A DNA stretch of 64,000 bases from Sebastes aleutianus (Eukaryota > Chordata > Actinopteri > Perciformes > Sebastidae): positions 9,663,544 to 9,727,543 of the forward strand of contig CAKAKS010000039.1 of the NCBI GenBank assembly GCA_916700875.1, written 5' to 3'. Below are positions 34,580 through 45,961 of the stretch, piece after piece. A program made the translations under genes and the position numbers. The notes below the pieces were generated by a model. It saw nothing but the letters and a program-made list of their open reading frames with translations. It was not told where the DNA came from and ran no database searches. Each line of letters starts with the position of its first letter. The first letter of the stretch is position 1.

Positions 34580-35523
34580 ATGAAGAAGAGTAGATGGAGG
34601 TCTTTTGATGAAGCTGTTGGTGTAGTTGCTGTGTTGGTCCTCTGGGGGGCGTCCTGCCTCCATCTGTGCTGCTCCACCTCCACCTCCCAGCAGCTTCTCT
34701 CTCCCTCTGACAGGCTGCATGATGAAGCTCATCAACTTCAATCTGTTCCTGCACGAGGTGCGCACACACAAAACGCGCGCTTCCATTCTCGGACGCACTT
34801 TCCTCTCCATCAGTACCAGGGACCAGGATCATGCTGAGACCGGCTCTTGATGTGCCCCTCAGACTCCCATCAGCCTGGACTCTGGTGGTGTGGCTGCTGG
34901 TGTGATGAGCCTGAGAGCCTCCAGTGTCTCCTGTGACGCAGGACTTGCCGCGCCGCGCCGCGCCAAAACGCAACGCGCAACTTCGGAGAGCTGCGAGAAG
35001 CGACAAGAAAGACGCGCGTCCGTGACTTTTAGTCTTCTGTTTGTCTGTTAAGATGTCTTTACTCACTGTGGTGACCAGTCCGACACACTGATCCATCTGA
35101 GAGCGACCGTGTGGAGGAGAGGAACCCGGGCTCCGGAGCGTCATCCCACGGCGGCAAAGCGGCAGAGCAGCGTGGGAGTCGAACCGACACCTGCAGGAGA
35201 TCCGGAGCGTCAGAAAGAAAGATCTGCTGTTTGGAGGAATGTAGAGCTTCTCATTCGGGACCAGTAACAGCTGTGCTCTCTGCAATTGCAGGGGACAGAG
35301 AAAAAAAAAAGTGGATTTGGATTTAATTCTTGTTTTGTTGTTGTTGTTGTTGTTTTGCTGGATGGATGGTGATGGTGACGCGGAGCCGGATCGAGTCCCA
35401 GCGGAGGAATTTAGAGGGAAATGTTTTGTGTGATGTGACAAACAGCTGGAGACAGAAAACATCTCTCTGACCTGTGACACCGAGAGAGGAAACACACCTG
35501 CTCCTGCTGCGGAGAGAGAAAAG
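34580..35523 (+). promoter_or_regulatory. CpG-rich promoter-like region and probable noncoding first exon of the receptor gene
   Basis: CpG density rises sharply (for example GCCGCGCCGCGCCGCGCC near 34950 and GCGCGTCCGTGAC near 35015) in an otherwise CpG-poor region. The segment ends with GCGGAGAGAGAAAAG followed by GTACCT at 35524, a plausible splice donor. A receptor coding exon starts 3.5 kb downstream on the same strand behind a good acceptor. I infer a TATA-less promoter and a 5' UTR exon ending at 35523. The transcription start is not determined. The long minus-strand frame here is a composition artefact. Confidence 0.55.
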
Positions 35524-35894
35524 GTACCTGAACACATGACATTTACAAATTTACAGCCTAATCAATCAATCAATCATTAATCAATCAATCAATCAATCAA
35601 TGTCCAATTAAAGAGCTGACTGCAGATTATTAACATGATCTGTTATTCCTGATTTCTTGGGATGGGACCATGTCAGAGATAGGAGCTCTCACTGTGTCAT
35701 CTTTAATTATTGTTTTGTAAATCCACCAGTAATATCAATCAATGAATGTATCGATCAGTATAGCCTATCAATCAACAATGAGGCACTCCTCAGACGGCTG
35801 CATGTTGTTGTCTGTTTCTGCAGGTTTCAGATCAGATTAATTATTTCTGATATCAGCTGATTCTGCTGGAATGCAACTTGAGCTCGTGCTGATT

Positions 35895-35929
35895 TGCGCG
35901 CGCGCGCTCGGGTGTGTGTGTGTGTGTGT
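35895..35929. repeat. Alternating (CG)n-(TG)n tract, Z-DNA prone
   Basis: TGCGCGCGCGCGCTCGG followed by (GT)9 forms an almost perfect purine-pyrimidine alternation about 370 bases after the presumed first exon. More GCGCG and GTGTG blocks follow to about 36045. Confidence 0.85.
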
Positions 35930-36205
35930 TTAACGTCTGTGTTCGTGCGCACTTATGAGGATGGATGTCTACGTATTTTCTTTTCTTTTTTTAGCGCGCG
36001 TATTTAGGGTGGTGCGCGTGTGTAAAGGTGGCGTGTGTGCGCATGGATTACATCTGTATTTGCCTGAGGATGAGTGTGTGTGTGTGTGTGCTTGAGAAAT
36101 TATATTTAAGACAGGAGAGAGATGGAGGGATGTATATGTGCAGGAAAAAAAAAAGATCAGATAGAAGGAAACTCACAATTTAACAATCTGTTCACTTTTA
36201 GTAAT

Positions 36206-36725
36206 TTAAAGGTCCCATATTATAAAAGAGTGTGATTTTCATGTTTTTTTTATTATAAAGCAGGCTTAAGTCCTATATAAATACGGTGAAAGTATCGAAA
36301 CACTCAATCCACAGAGAAATACACACAGCCCGTGTTCAGAAACTCTGCATTTGAAATAAGCTGTCAGGATTTCTGCCCATTTGTGATGTCACAAATATAC
36401 AATATTTAGACCATTGACACAATTTTAAACGTAAACATTCTAAATGTGTCCCAGTTTATTTCCTGGTTGCAGTGTATGTGAATATCATCAGCTGACAGGA
36501 AGTACACATGGACCCAAGCTGTTGCCTAGCAACGCAATTCCGTTGCAATTCCGTCAAAATGCGCTAAAACAGAGCGTTTCAGACGGAGGGTAAATACAGG
36601 CATATTCTGGCTGACAGTATGAGGAAAATAAAGTTTTTTTTAACATTACAGTATGTAAGCATGTTCTAGTAGAAACACAAAATACAAGCATGAACCTGAA
36701 AATGAGCACGATATGGGTCCTTTAA
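36206..36725. mobile_element. TTAA-ended MITE, about 520 bp
   Basis: It begins TTAAAGGTCCCATATTATAA and ends ATATGGGTCCTTTAA, giving inverted ends with TTAA at each extremity, as in piggyBac- or Kolobok-type nonautonomous elements. A second, interrupted copy of the family lies at about 51820-52626. No transposase is present. Confidence 0.8.
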
Positions 36726-37059
36726 CGAAAAGTCTGTGGACACCATGCAGCCACACAGAATGTATGTATGTAAAAGTCAAACATGTCGTCCTCCAAACAG
36801 ATTTGTTAATGTTTCCTTTGGCTCCGGTTAGTTGCAGAGGTCAGGGAGAAGGATGGGTCAACAAAACATCAGACTTTAAAACTGTCAACTTTGCTTTTAT
36901 TTTAAAGCATCACCAATATCCTTCCATAACCACGTAAGCTTGTTTATTATTTTAAGGATTTTTGCTAACGGCTCTGTGAGACTGTATTTAGGCACAGTGC
37001 AGGCTGGTCTCATACACCGTTTGTTGCTATACCTACGGAAAGTAATGCACTGTAATTCG

Positions 37060-37662
37060 TGTATATCCCACAAAATGAATTTGTATATGTAATACGCTCA
37101 GTTTTAAAGCAAGAGTGGAGATACTGGTATCATTTGAAACTACAAAAAACCAAAAGAATCCAATGGTACCAACCATGTCATACTAGCTTGTTGGATAGGA
37201 GGTTAAATAACACTCTGAACTTGTGCTAAATTTTGGCGAGGAAAAACTGACATGGCCATTTTCAAAGGGTACCCTTGACCTCTGACCTCAAGATATGTGA
37301 ATGAAAATGGGTTCTATGGGTACCCACGAGTCTCCCCTTTACAGACATGCCCACTTTATGATAATCACATGCAGTTTGGGGTAAGTCATAGTCAAGTCAG
37401 CACACTGACACACTGACAGCTGTTGTTGCCTGTTGGGCTGCAGTTTGTCATGTTATGATTTGAACATAATTGTTTATGCTAAATGCAGTACCTGTGAGGT
37501 TTTCTGGACAATATTTGTCATAGTATTAAATACTTGACAAATCTCCCTTTAATGTATATTTTGAACAGATATATAAAAAAATATTTTGCGTTTATCACAA
37601 TTAACTATGGACAATCATGCGAGTAATCTCAATTAAATATTTTAATCGACTGACAGCCCTAA
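37060..37662 (-). mobile_element. hAT-like nonautonomous element, inverted copy
   Basis: Shares long segments with 59990-60690 (opposite strand) and 62280-62815 (same strand), for example GGGTACCCACGAGTCTCCCC and CCACTTTATGATAATCACAT. It ends TTTTAATCGACTGACAGCCC. The left end is degraded. Confidence 0.8.
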
Positions 37663-38723
37663 TTTATTATTTCTTTTACTGCAGCACTTCTGAAGAAGAT
37701 TATGGGTTTAATAAATAACATTCAGACTTTTACTGCACATACATCTATCAAAAAAACTTAATACAAACTAAAATTCAAACAACTGTCTCCTAACTATGAT
37801 CAACACTAGGAGTCCAAAACAATCAGATTTATTCCAGGTGGTGGACGCCCCTCCTGATCATAGACAGTTGGTCTGTTCCACTTCCTGCTTGTAGAGAATA
37901 AGAGGTCATTTCAACTCCTCATGTGTCTTGGTGGAGGACTCAAACATGGAGCCAGGAAACACTAAAAGGTAAAAAACAACCCTGATAGTTCCATCACAAA
38001 TGTTTCATGTTTGTGTACACATTAAAAGAGGGGCGATAAAACATGAGACTCAAAATACTTTCAATAGAAATGAACCAAAGATTGTAGGGTGACCACATCC
38101 CAACCAACCAAATGTGGTTTTCACAAAAAACTCCTGAGAATCGCCTTCCACCAGCTTATATATATGTCTTTGTTGCAGCTGCTCTTCCTTTTCTTTGTGG
38201 TAGTTTCCATCATATTCCGCCTAAATCTGCATAACTTGTGACTTTGCGATGACTCGCAGTTTTCTCCGTTGGGCGTAGCGTAGCAAAGACGGTGAAATGT
38301 TAACCTGCACTTGACCCACGTGAGTACAGTTTGACAGCAAACAGCGCCGTGATGACAGCCTTCCCTGCTTTCTTCACAGCCTTTAGATAAAAGCCAGATT
38401 TAAAAAAAGTGTCTGTCCTGACATCGTTTCAATATGTGGGACATTGTCTCAAGACGTGGGACGTGGGACAAGGGATAAAAATGCTGTGCAGTCCCTCGTA
38501 AAGTGGGACACCTGGTCCCCCTAAAGTTTGGGTAGAAATGTCAAACATCTTAAGGTCTGTAAGAGAAAATAACCTTATGATACAATGGTTGTTCTGGTAT
38601 GTGTGAATAAAGGTGTATAAAGCAGAAGGCTGAGACGGTAACCCTGCGGTGCACCTGTGCTCACATTCTCTGGTTTATTGATCGTGTATTGATTGTTTCC
38701 TCCTCCGTCTGATTCTCCAACAG

Positions 38724-38999
38724 GTTTCAGGAAGAATGTGAAACTGGAGCTGCTGAGACCCTGAAGCTCCGTCTCCTCGTCTGCAGACAGCTATGTCCGA
38801 CACAGGAACCTGTACCGCAGGAAAACCTCAGGGCCAGTGTTCGTAGGTGGGACCGCCCGCTGTGGTTGACCCTGCCCTGGGTGACGGGGGACCCCATGGT
38901 CTGGCTCGTCCCGTCCTCGCCACACCGCCGCAGCCACCTGCCCGTTGACTGTGCAATCACATCACTGCTCCCTTTCCCTGCAGCACGACTCACCGGAAT
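38724..38999 (+). promoter_or_regulatory. Probable 5' leader of the receptor mRNA with upstream start codons
   Basis: Acceptors are available at 38723 (TTCTCCAACAG) or 38730. A stronger one at 38983 (CTCCCTTTCCCTGCAG) lies only 16 bases before the start codon. If an upstream acceptor is used, the leader contains an ATG followed at once by TGA (38736-38741), a 17-codon upstream frame (38793-38846), and an ATG at 38896 whose frame overlaps the receptor start and ends at 39057. Use of the 38983 acceptor would remove all three. Confidence 0.5.
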
Positions 39000-39542
39000 A
39001 TGGCGAGGGGTTCGAAGCCCCCGGGCGTCACCGGCCACTGCGTCCTCTCTCTGCTGATGCTTAAGAGCTGCTGGCTGCTAGGTTCCACCGCCCAGAAACC
39101 CGCCGTGTTGGCGGATTCCCAGCAGCCCCTGCAGGAGTTCGCCCACTCCATCCGGCTGGATGGTGACATCATCCTGGGCGGCTTGTTCCCCGTGCACGCT
39201 CGCGGCGAGAGAGGCGTCCCCTGCGGCGAGCTGAAGAAAGAGAAGGGCATCCATCGGCTGGAGGCCATGCTGTTCGCCATCGACCTCATCAACAAGGACC
39301 CGGAGTTGCTGCCCAACGTGACGCTCGGGGCGCGCATCCTGGACACATGTTCGCGCGACACCTACGCCCTGGAGCAGTCGCTCACCTTCGTCCAGGCGCT
39401 CATCGAGCGGGACGGCTCTGACGTCCGCTGCGCTAACGGAGACCCGCCCATCTTCGCCAAGCCGGATAAAGTGGTGGGCGTCATCGGGGCCTCGGCCAGC
39501 TCGGTGTCGATCATGGTGGCCAACATCCTACGACTGTTCAAG
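39000..39542 (+). CDS. grm8: Group III metabotropic glutamate receptor, first coding exon (grm8-like)
   Basis: The exon encodes residues 1-181 of a class C G-protein-coupled receptor for glutamate. It has a hydrophobic N-terminal signal segment (about residues 14-28), then the start of the extracellular Venus-flytrap domain with IRLDGDIILGGLFPVHARG, CGELKKEKGIHRLEAM, LGARILDTCSRDTYALEQSL and GASASSVSIMVANILRLFK. Residues equivalent to glutamate contacts in this subfamily are present (Lys82, Arg86, Ser167), as is an N-glycosylation site (Asn106-Val-Thr). The exon ends in phase 0 at Lys181 followed by GTAGGA. The LRLFK ending argues against grm7. The GDIILGGLFPVHARGERG and CANGDPPIF segments favour grm8 over grm4; grm4 or a fish grm6 cannot be excluded. 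Group III receptors couple to Gi/o and act mainly at presynaptic terminals. Later exons must lie beyond 64000. Confidence 0.85.
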
Positions 39543-39769
39543 GTAGGAGAATGCTGTCATGTGATGTTTGAATCGATGTGCTTGCTGCTGTTGAGACTAA
39601 ACTTTGGTCGACAAATGAGACTCTAACCGAGAAACCGCTGCAAAAATACTTTGTGGTTCTTTGTGTCTTTGTTGTTTCTCTTTTTCTACTCTTGTTGGAC
39701 AAAATGAGTCCAAATGTTTCACATCTCTTAGCAGCTACAAACTGACTGTTGTCTGACCAGTGGGCTCCC

Positions 39770-40363
39770 TCTGGGTCTGAGAAGAGAAGGCAGTGCTGAA
39801 GTGCCTTAAACCTGCATTCTTTCTAACAGCCAGCAGGGGGCGACTCCTCTGGTTGCTAAAAGAAGTCTATGATAAAATGACCCTACTTCTCACTTGATTT
39901 ATTACCGCAGTAAACATTGTAAACATGAGTTTATGGTCTCAAACGCTAGTTTCAAGTCCTGTGCAATACAGCATGATGTTCATTTAGTAAATTATGGTCC
40001 CATTTAGAGTCAAATAGACCATAAAGCAGGGGATACTTTAGGACGTGGCTACCTTGTGATTGACAGGTCGCTACCACAGCGTTGTCCGGTCTGGGAGTTG
40101 TCTGTGTTTTCGTCTTAGACCTTTAATCTTTTCACAGTGTGTTTTCAGTTCATGAAAGTTAATTATAACCTTTTTGGTTGCCTGAAAACGTCTTATTCAG
40201 CGTTCGGTTGTACTTAGCTCCACCCTCTTGTGTCACTTCTGGTCCCAAAAAGCCAAGATGGCGACGGCCAAAATGCCGAACTCGAGGCTTCAAAACGGCA
40301 GTCCACAAACCAATAGGGTGACGTCACGGTGACTACGTCCACTTCTTATATTTACAGTCTATG
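39770..40363 (+). repeat. Full-length copy of the AGCAGGGGGCGACTCC dispersed repeat
   Basis: It begins near GAAGGCAGTGCTGAAGTGCC and ends CTTATATTTACAGTCTATG. The first part matches 8780-8960 and 20290-20470. The remainder (GGCAGTCCACAAACCAATAG, GTGACGTCACGG) is absent from those shorter copies. Confidence 0.75.
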
Positions 40364-41330
40364 TGTCAGACAAACCTTTTCTAAAATGGACACATGGGAA
40401 GTTTGTTTTTTAAGGTCTAGAGAGAGAGAACCTGGAGGATAGAGCCGGTGTGGTGGTATGTCTGATTGTCTTCTCAAGGTGTCGTAACTAGCGGGGTGAA
40501 ACGTGCAACTTGTGTGCTCTTCAGTAATATGAATGCAGTTTCAAGCTGAACAGGAAGAGAATCCTCACTCTGGGATTGTAGTTAACGTGCCTCAAAAACT
40601 CCACTTTCTAATCTCACCACGTCTTCATGACAACCTCCTTTACTTCTCCTGCAGCAGATGTGATGAAGAAACAGCAGCTTTAATCTAGAAAATACACATA
40701 CAGGGTGTTTTATTAATGGGAGCGGACTGCTGATTGTTTTCACAGTCTGGATAAATCCTGTGTTGAGAGGATTAAAAAAAATCTGGAAGCGGCTTGAGTC
40801 AAACAGAAATAGGTTTTCTTTTGAAGTGACGCTCTGACAACTCCGGAGTGGACGCAAACTGTCTGTCTGCTGTCATTCGTAACCTTTCGTCAGTTAACTT
40901 GTTGCTCAGGAAAAGCTCTGTTTGAGTTACATTTGTTCATTTAAAAAGTGTCACTTAAAGTTTGGTCACAAGTGTCACAATGATACAAGTCTCAGTACTG
41001 GGAACCAGTGTGATAAACGGTATCAAACTCAGTGCCCATATAGCCATTTTCTAAGCTAGTCTAGCCGTCATAGGGACCATAAATGGAAATATTTTTCCCC
41101 TCCATGTCCCTTCTGGGCCTCCGTAGAAGTGACCTCACAAGTTCTGTTTTTTTATTAATGCCACAAACTTCTAAAATATGTTTGTCAGTACACAGTAGAG
41201 GTCTTTTACACCGTCAGTGACTACAAATCTTTTAACTGAACGAAACTATTTGAATCAGCAAAGTGATTTGTGATTTCCACCACAGACCTGAACTCGATGT
41301 GCATAAATTTCCTACATAAACCAATAAGAC

Positions 41331-41697
41331 TAGGGCTGCACGGTTTTGAGAAAAATATCTAATTGCCATTATTTTGACTGATATTGCCATATGTTTTGCG
41401 TTATTAGAAGGAATGATAATTTTTACATCATTATTCTCATTTTCATGGAAAAACATATTAAAACGATTACAGTGTAATTTCTTTTTTTTGTGGGAGTCTG
41501 TACCAAACAAAGATGTTTTCTTCAGTCTGTAGCATATGATGTGTAGGCCAGGACATCTCTGCAGCACCACAATATTAAATTAAAAATGGTATTTTAACAC
41601 TCATTTTGCCTTTAACAAATATTATGCCTCCTGCGATTTGAAAATTGCAGTAGGCTATATAGTGATTTCGATCAAATTTATTAATTGTGCAGCCCTA
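41331..41697. mobile_element. hAT-type MITE, 367 bp, with perfect 8-bp target duplication
   Basis: The terminal inverted repeats are TAGGGCTGCAC and GTGCAGCCCTA. AATAAGAC flanks both sides exactly (41323-41330 and 41698-41705). An 8-bp duplication is diagnostic for the hAT superfamily. AT-rich interior with no coding capacity. Confidence 0.9.
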
Positions 41698-42724
41698 AAT
41701 AAGACAGAATATAATTTGCACCTGGCCTGAATTTGGTCCTGGGTATAGTCTCCGTTAGCAGACTTCTACTGACCTCTACTTCATGTTAGAGTGACCGAAT
41801 TAAGAAAATAATACAGTAAAAATACCAATTTGCTGTTGGTGCAAACTCAACACTTCCTCCATGTTTTCTTGAGAAACTCAGTATCACGTACAGAACCTTC
41901 AATACAACAGTCACCCCTCTGCTGCTCTGCTTTTAAACACAGTATATAGTAGAACCAGTCTGTAATAAAGTGAAGGATGATATTATATTTGTGAAGAGAA
42001 ACAGTCTTTAGCTCCGTCATTGTTGGGGGGCAAAGACTTTTTCTTCCTCTATATGGTTTAAGTCAAGAGTCCTTTGTGGGTTTGACTTGTGGGAGGCCTG
42101 ACTGGCAGCCGGAAAATGAAATAGAAATAAAACTCAAAGTGTCTCTCAGTGGTGGAGGAGACTCTTCATCAGCTTCATCCTCCCTCTGAGCTGGATGCAG
42201 CATAGATTTTCAGACGGATGTTTGTCGTTGACATAAAAAAAAAAAGTTGATCGCAGCTGTTGCCTCGACTTCTTTCGGCGCGTGCAGACACACTAACTGT
42301 GTCTGGAGGCGGCGTGTTGCCGCGCACGGCAGAAAACAAATTCCACTGCGTTAAATTAGTGATGAGCTGTATGATTCATGCGTATGTGTTAGAGCCTGGC
42401 CAGCTTAATGAGAACAGAAAAGGCCCAACAACATCACTTATCTAAAATTAGCTGGAGATGCCTCCGGGTGGGGGGAGGGGGGTTAGCCACGTTTTGCTGA
42501 TGCAGAGGTTTCCTCACCCTGCTGCCGCTCACCAGCGCTGTCACAACCTTCAGCTGCAGCCGACAGTAAACAGGGACTGACTACACGAGTCGGCTTATAG
42601 TCGGTAAGGGTTAAGGTGCTGTGTTTGTATGTTTTGTGTTAATAGTTAAAGTACTTTCCTGTGTTATTTGTAGCCATTAGTATAGTAGGGTATCATTCAG
42701 GTCCCAGTCAGGATGCTCCTACAT

Positions 42725-43350
42725 ATTATTACCTCCGCCAAGGCCGAAGGCCTAGGAAGGAGGTTATGTTTTCACTGGCGTTGGTTTGTTGGTTTGTCCG
42801 TTTGGATCATTTCTCCAAAAGTCCACGATGGATTGGAATGGAATTTTTTGGAGGGGAGGGGTGTGGCACAATGAACAATCCATTAGATTTTGGTGGTGAT
42901 CCGAATCATGATCCTGAATTTTTTTTATTAACTACGCTCAGCCTGTGCATTATCACCACAGGCTTTAAGACATACGTAGTGTAACTGCCTCTTTCCTTCT
43001 GCCTGCAGAGAGAGAGAGAGAGAGAGCGGGGGGTGGAGGGAGGGGGGAACAACTGTAGAATCAGCGTTTTTCACATTAAACTCTGTGAAATTACAGTTGA
43101 GTTCGACCAAAGCACACTTGGTGATTGTTGGAAAGAGAAACGATGAGGGTTTAGGTGAGTTTTATTTTGTTTCTGTCCAGTTTGAATGAAGTGTTTTAAG
43201 CTGCTCCACTACATACAGCTGATCTCAACATAAACAAAAATACACGTGGATAATGGCTCAAGCTGCACGGAGAGGGGGGGGGGGGGGGGGGGCAATCGTA
43301 CTCGGGCAGCTTGGCGGAGGTCTGCGCTCTCCGAGTGCAATTTTAGTTAT
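42725..43350. repeat. Dispersed repeat (CCTCCGCCAAGG ... GGCGGAGGTCTGCG), interrupted
   Basis: 42730-42935 starts CCTCCGCCAAGGCCGAAGGC and contains CGATGGATTGGAATGGAATT. 43300-43345 has CTTGGCGGAGGTCTGCGCTC, the usual opposite end of the same family. The middle (about 42985-43295) carries an (AG)n tract, a G19 homopolymer at 43274-43292 and unrelated sequence. Confidence 0.6.
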
Positions 43351-44466
43351 TATATATATTGGGTTTGGGGCTCCTCCCCCAAGAAAATTTGAAGGTTTTT
43401 GACTTAAAACTATGCTTAATTTTACATAATCGTGGACCATTATTATTACTATAGATAACTCCCCAAAAGCTTAAAGACAAAACTTGCTGTAGTTAAATAA
43501 TAATTTGATTATTTACACATATCACAGCCTTCGTCTGAACATTTCATTCTTCTGAAAATGTCTGTAAAAATGCTGGCGTTGCGGCGCATAATGGCAGAGA
43601 AGACCCTGCCATTATGAATCTCCCAGAGAACCTGATATGGAGAAAGGGCAGAAAAGAGTACCGGCAAGCTTGTGATGAGTGGTGGTGCACAAGAAATAGT
43701 CACGGTACGCAGTACACAGTAAAATGAAGAAGTGCTGGTATGTATACCGGTGAGTACCGGCCCACTTGGAGCACTGAGTACAAGTAACTCAAAATTGAAT
43801 TTAAGTACAGTACTTGAGCAAATGTACTATTCCACTGCAGCATGTTTGTACATGAAAATAATCAAATAATGATGCAGCTGCTTATTTAATTCTCTCACGA
43901 TTCTACAGTACTCATTAATCAATATTAAATATATTTATCAATGTCCCAATATCCCTGAGATGCCCCGGCTCTAAGAATAGATAAATCATCAGTTTCTGTC
44001 GTGTCTTGATTCAGTTTTGCTGTTAATAAAACTCTCTCTCTGAAGGTGTCAGAGGTGAGATCGTCCATCTGAAACTGAGATATTTCTCTCGGTGCATTTG
44101 CATAATATTTGCACATCCATTTCACACAGTACCACGCAGTCTGAGCCTGGCCTCGGTCTCCGGGAGGACGCTCTGCTGCGACAGGCGCTCATGCTGCTGC
44201 GCTATATTTCCATCTCTGCGTGGGAGAGACAGAAACCACAGCGTCTCTGTTTATGAGCTCGCGGCGGGCTTGGCCAAAAACACGAAATAAAAAATGAAAG
44301 AGGTGAGAAAATAACAGAGGGAGGAATGAAAACAGAGGGAACCTTCTCCCTGCATCGCTCCACATAAACTGTCAGAGGGAGGACGAGCAGGGAGCCTCCA
44401 GCAGAGCGACTGCCTCAAACCATAGAAGAAGAGAAGTATCGCTGTCAGTCCGTATCAAGAGGTGTT

Positions 44467-44640
44467 TCCAGTGGTGGAAGAAGTACTCAGATCTTTTACT
44501 GAAGTAAAAGTACTAATACCACACTAATACTCCACTACAAGTAAAAGTCCATACTGAAAAGTATTATCAAAATGTACTTAAAAGTATTGATGTGTCAGTA
44601 AAATGTTCCCTGTCGGTGTTTCACAATTATATCTGATGTT
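44467..44640. repeat. Dispersed repeat (AGTGGTGGAAGAAGTACTCA type)
   Basis: AGTGGTGGAAGAAGTACTCA followed by TTACTGAAGTAAAAGTACTA is a common fish element end. Related fragments appear at 43770-43840, 62045-62160 and 63580-63625. Confidence 0.6.
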
Positions 44641-45961
44641 TCTGGATTAATATTACTGCTGCATTAATGTTGCATTTTAACTTCTTTGTTGGCTAGTTTA
44701 ATCTACAGCAATGCATCATGGTCTATAAGATCATCATGTGTTTGTAGCGTCGCTGTCCTGTGAGAACCACGTATCTCTAAAAAGTCCGAAAAACAGATTT
44801 GTTTTCAGATTTGTGATGATTTTTCATTTTCCAGCTGATCCAAAAACATCACTAACTAGCGTTAGTGATTGTGACAGTGAATAAAGACCTACCCGGCTTC
44901 ACAGGAACAGTTTTGCTCCTTAATTTTTTTGTCTTCTGTTTCGATCGCCAGGTGATGTGATGGTTCACTTTTACACTGTGATCTGTAGACTTTAGCGTTT
45001 AACCTGCTTTCGCTGCAGTTTGACATCCTGATCTATCCTCCAAACTTTTATTGTAGACCCTGCTGTCTGCTCTATGGTAGCTCTGACAGCTTGACGGAGT
45101 AGCAGCGGGGGGGCGGGGCTTAGCGAAGGGTCAATTCACAGCTGTGTGAGCAGGTTGGCCAATCAGATACTGGTGACAGTTCAGCTGCAGAGTGATTCCC
45201 AGTGATTCCCTTCATTCTTGAAAGACTTCCCAGTAAGAGGATGACGTATGAAGTAAAAAAGTTGAAGCATTTGTTAACTCCTGTGGCTCCGTATCATCCC
45301 AGTCACTGATTCTCTTGTTTCCCTGTTTTCTTTCTCTGATTTGACAGATTGAGGTGATGAAGATCAGCAGAAACCAAACGCACATTATTATCGTGTTTGA
45401 TGATACAAAACGTTTCCAGGTTGAGAAAGAGAAATTGTTCTCTGTGAGTGCTTTAGTGCGAGTCTGAGAGAAAACTCTCCAGAAGTATTTCACACTAGTT
45501 TTCAGGCAGCTGGTCTTTGCACAGTCTGAAAGACGTGTGAATGTTGAGGCTGGTTTTCACTCTCTGAAGTGTTGCCTCCTAGAATCACACCAATCTGTGC
45601 AAACACAAGCAGCAGATGGTTCATATGAGGGAATAAACACATCATCTGTGGGACAAAAGAAAAGCAGAGGAGGTCAAAACCATGAGGCGCTTAATGTACA
45701 TGTCAGGAAATACTGACTGCAGTCTCCTGCTGTTTTTAGTAGCTCTGATGGAGGCGTCCGTTTTTGACCTCTTTTTAAGCTTAAAGTGCAACACGTGCCT
45801 CATAAAGTGCTGTTGTACAGACAGAAGTAGTAGTTGAGGTTCAGTAGCTGGGATGAACCAATCTGTGGAGTAAATTACTGCTTTTCTGGAGAATTGATGC
45901 ATCAATGCTGGGCAAATTGGACCAGGTGTTTTGAAGTGTTATCCGAAAGCTTTGTAAATCA

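Noticed and set aside
34563..35537. 324-codon minus-strand open frame
   Set aside because: It lies antisense across the CpG-rich promoter-like region, has no recognisable domain, and its composition follows the GC-rich DNA.
39000..39626. Receptor frame continuing past 39542
   Set aside because: The 28 codons after Lys181 have no receptor similarity and follow a good donor (AAG then GTAGGA); the family has an exon border at this point.
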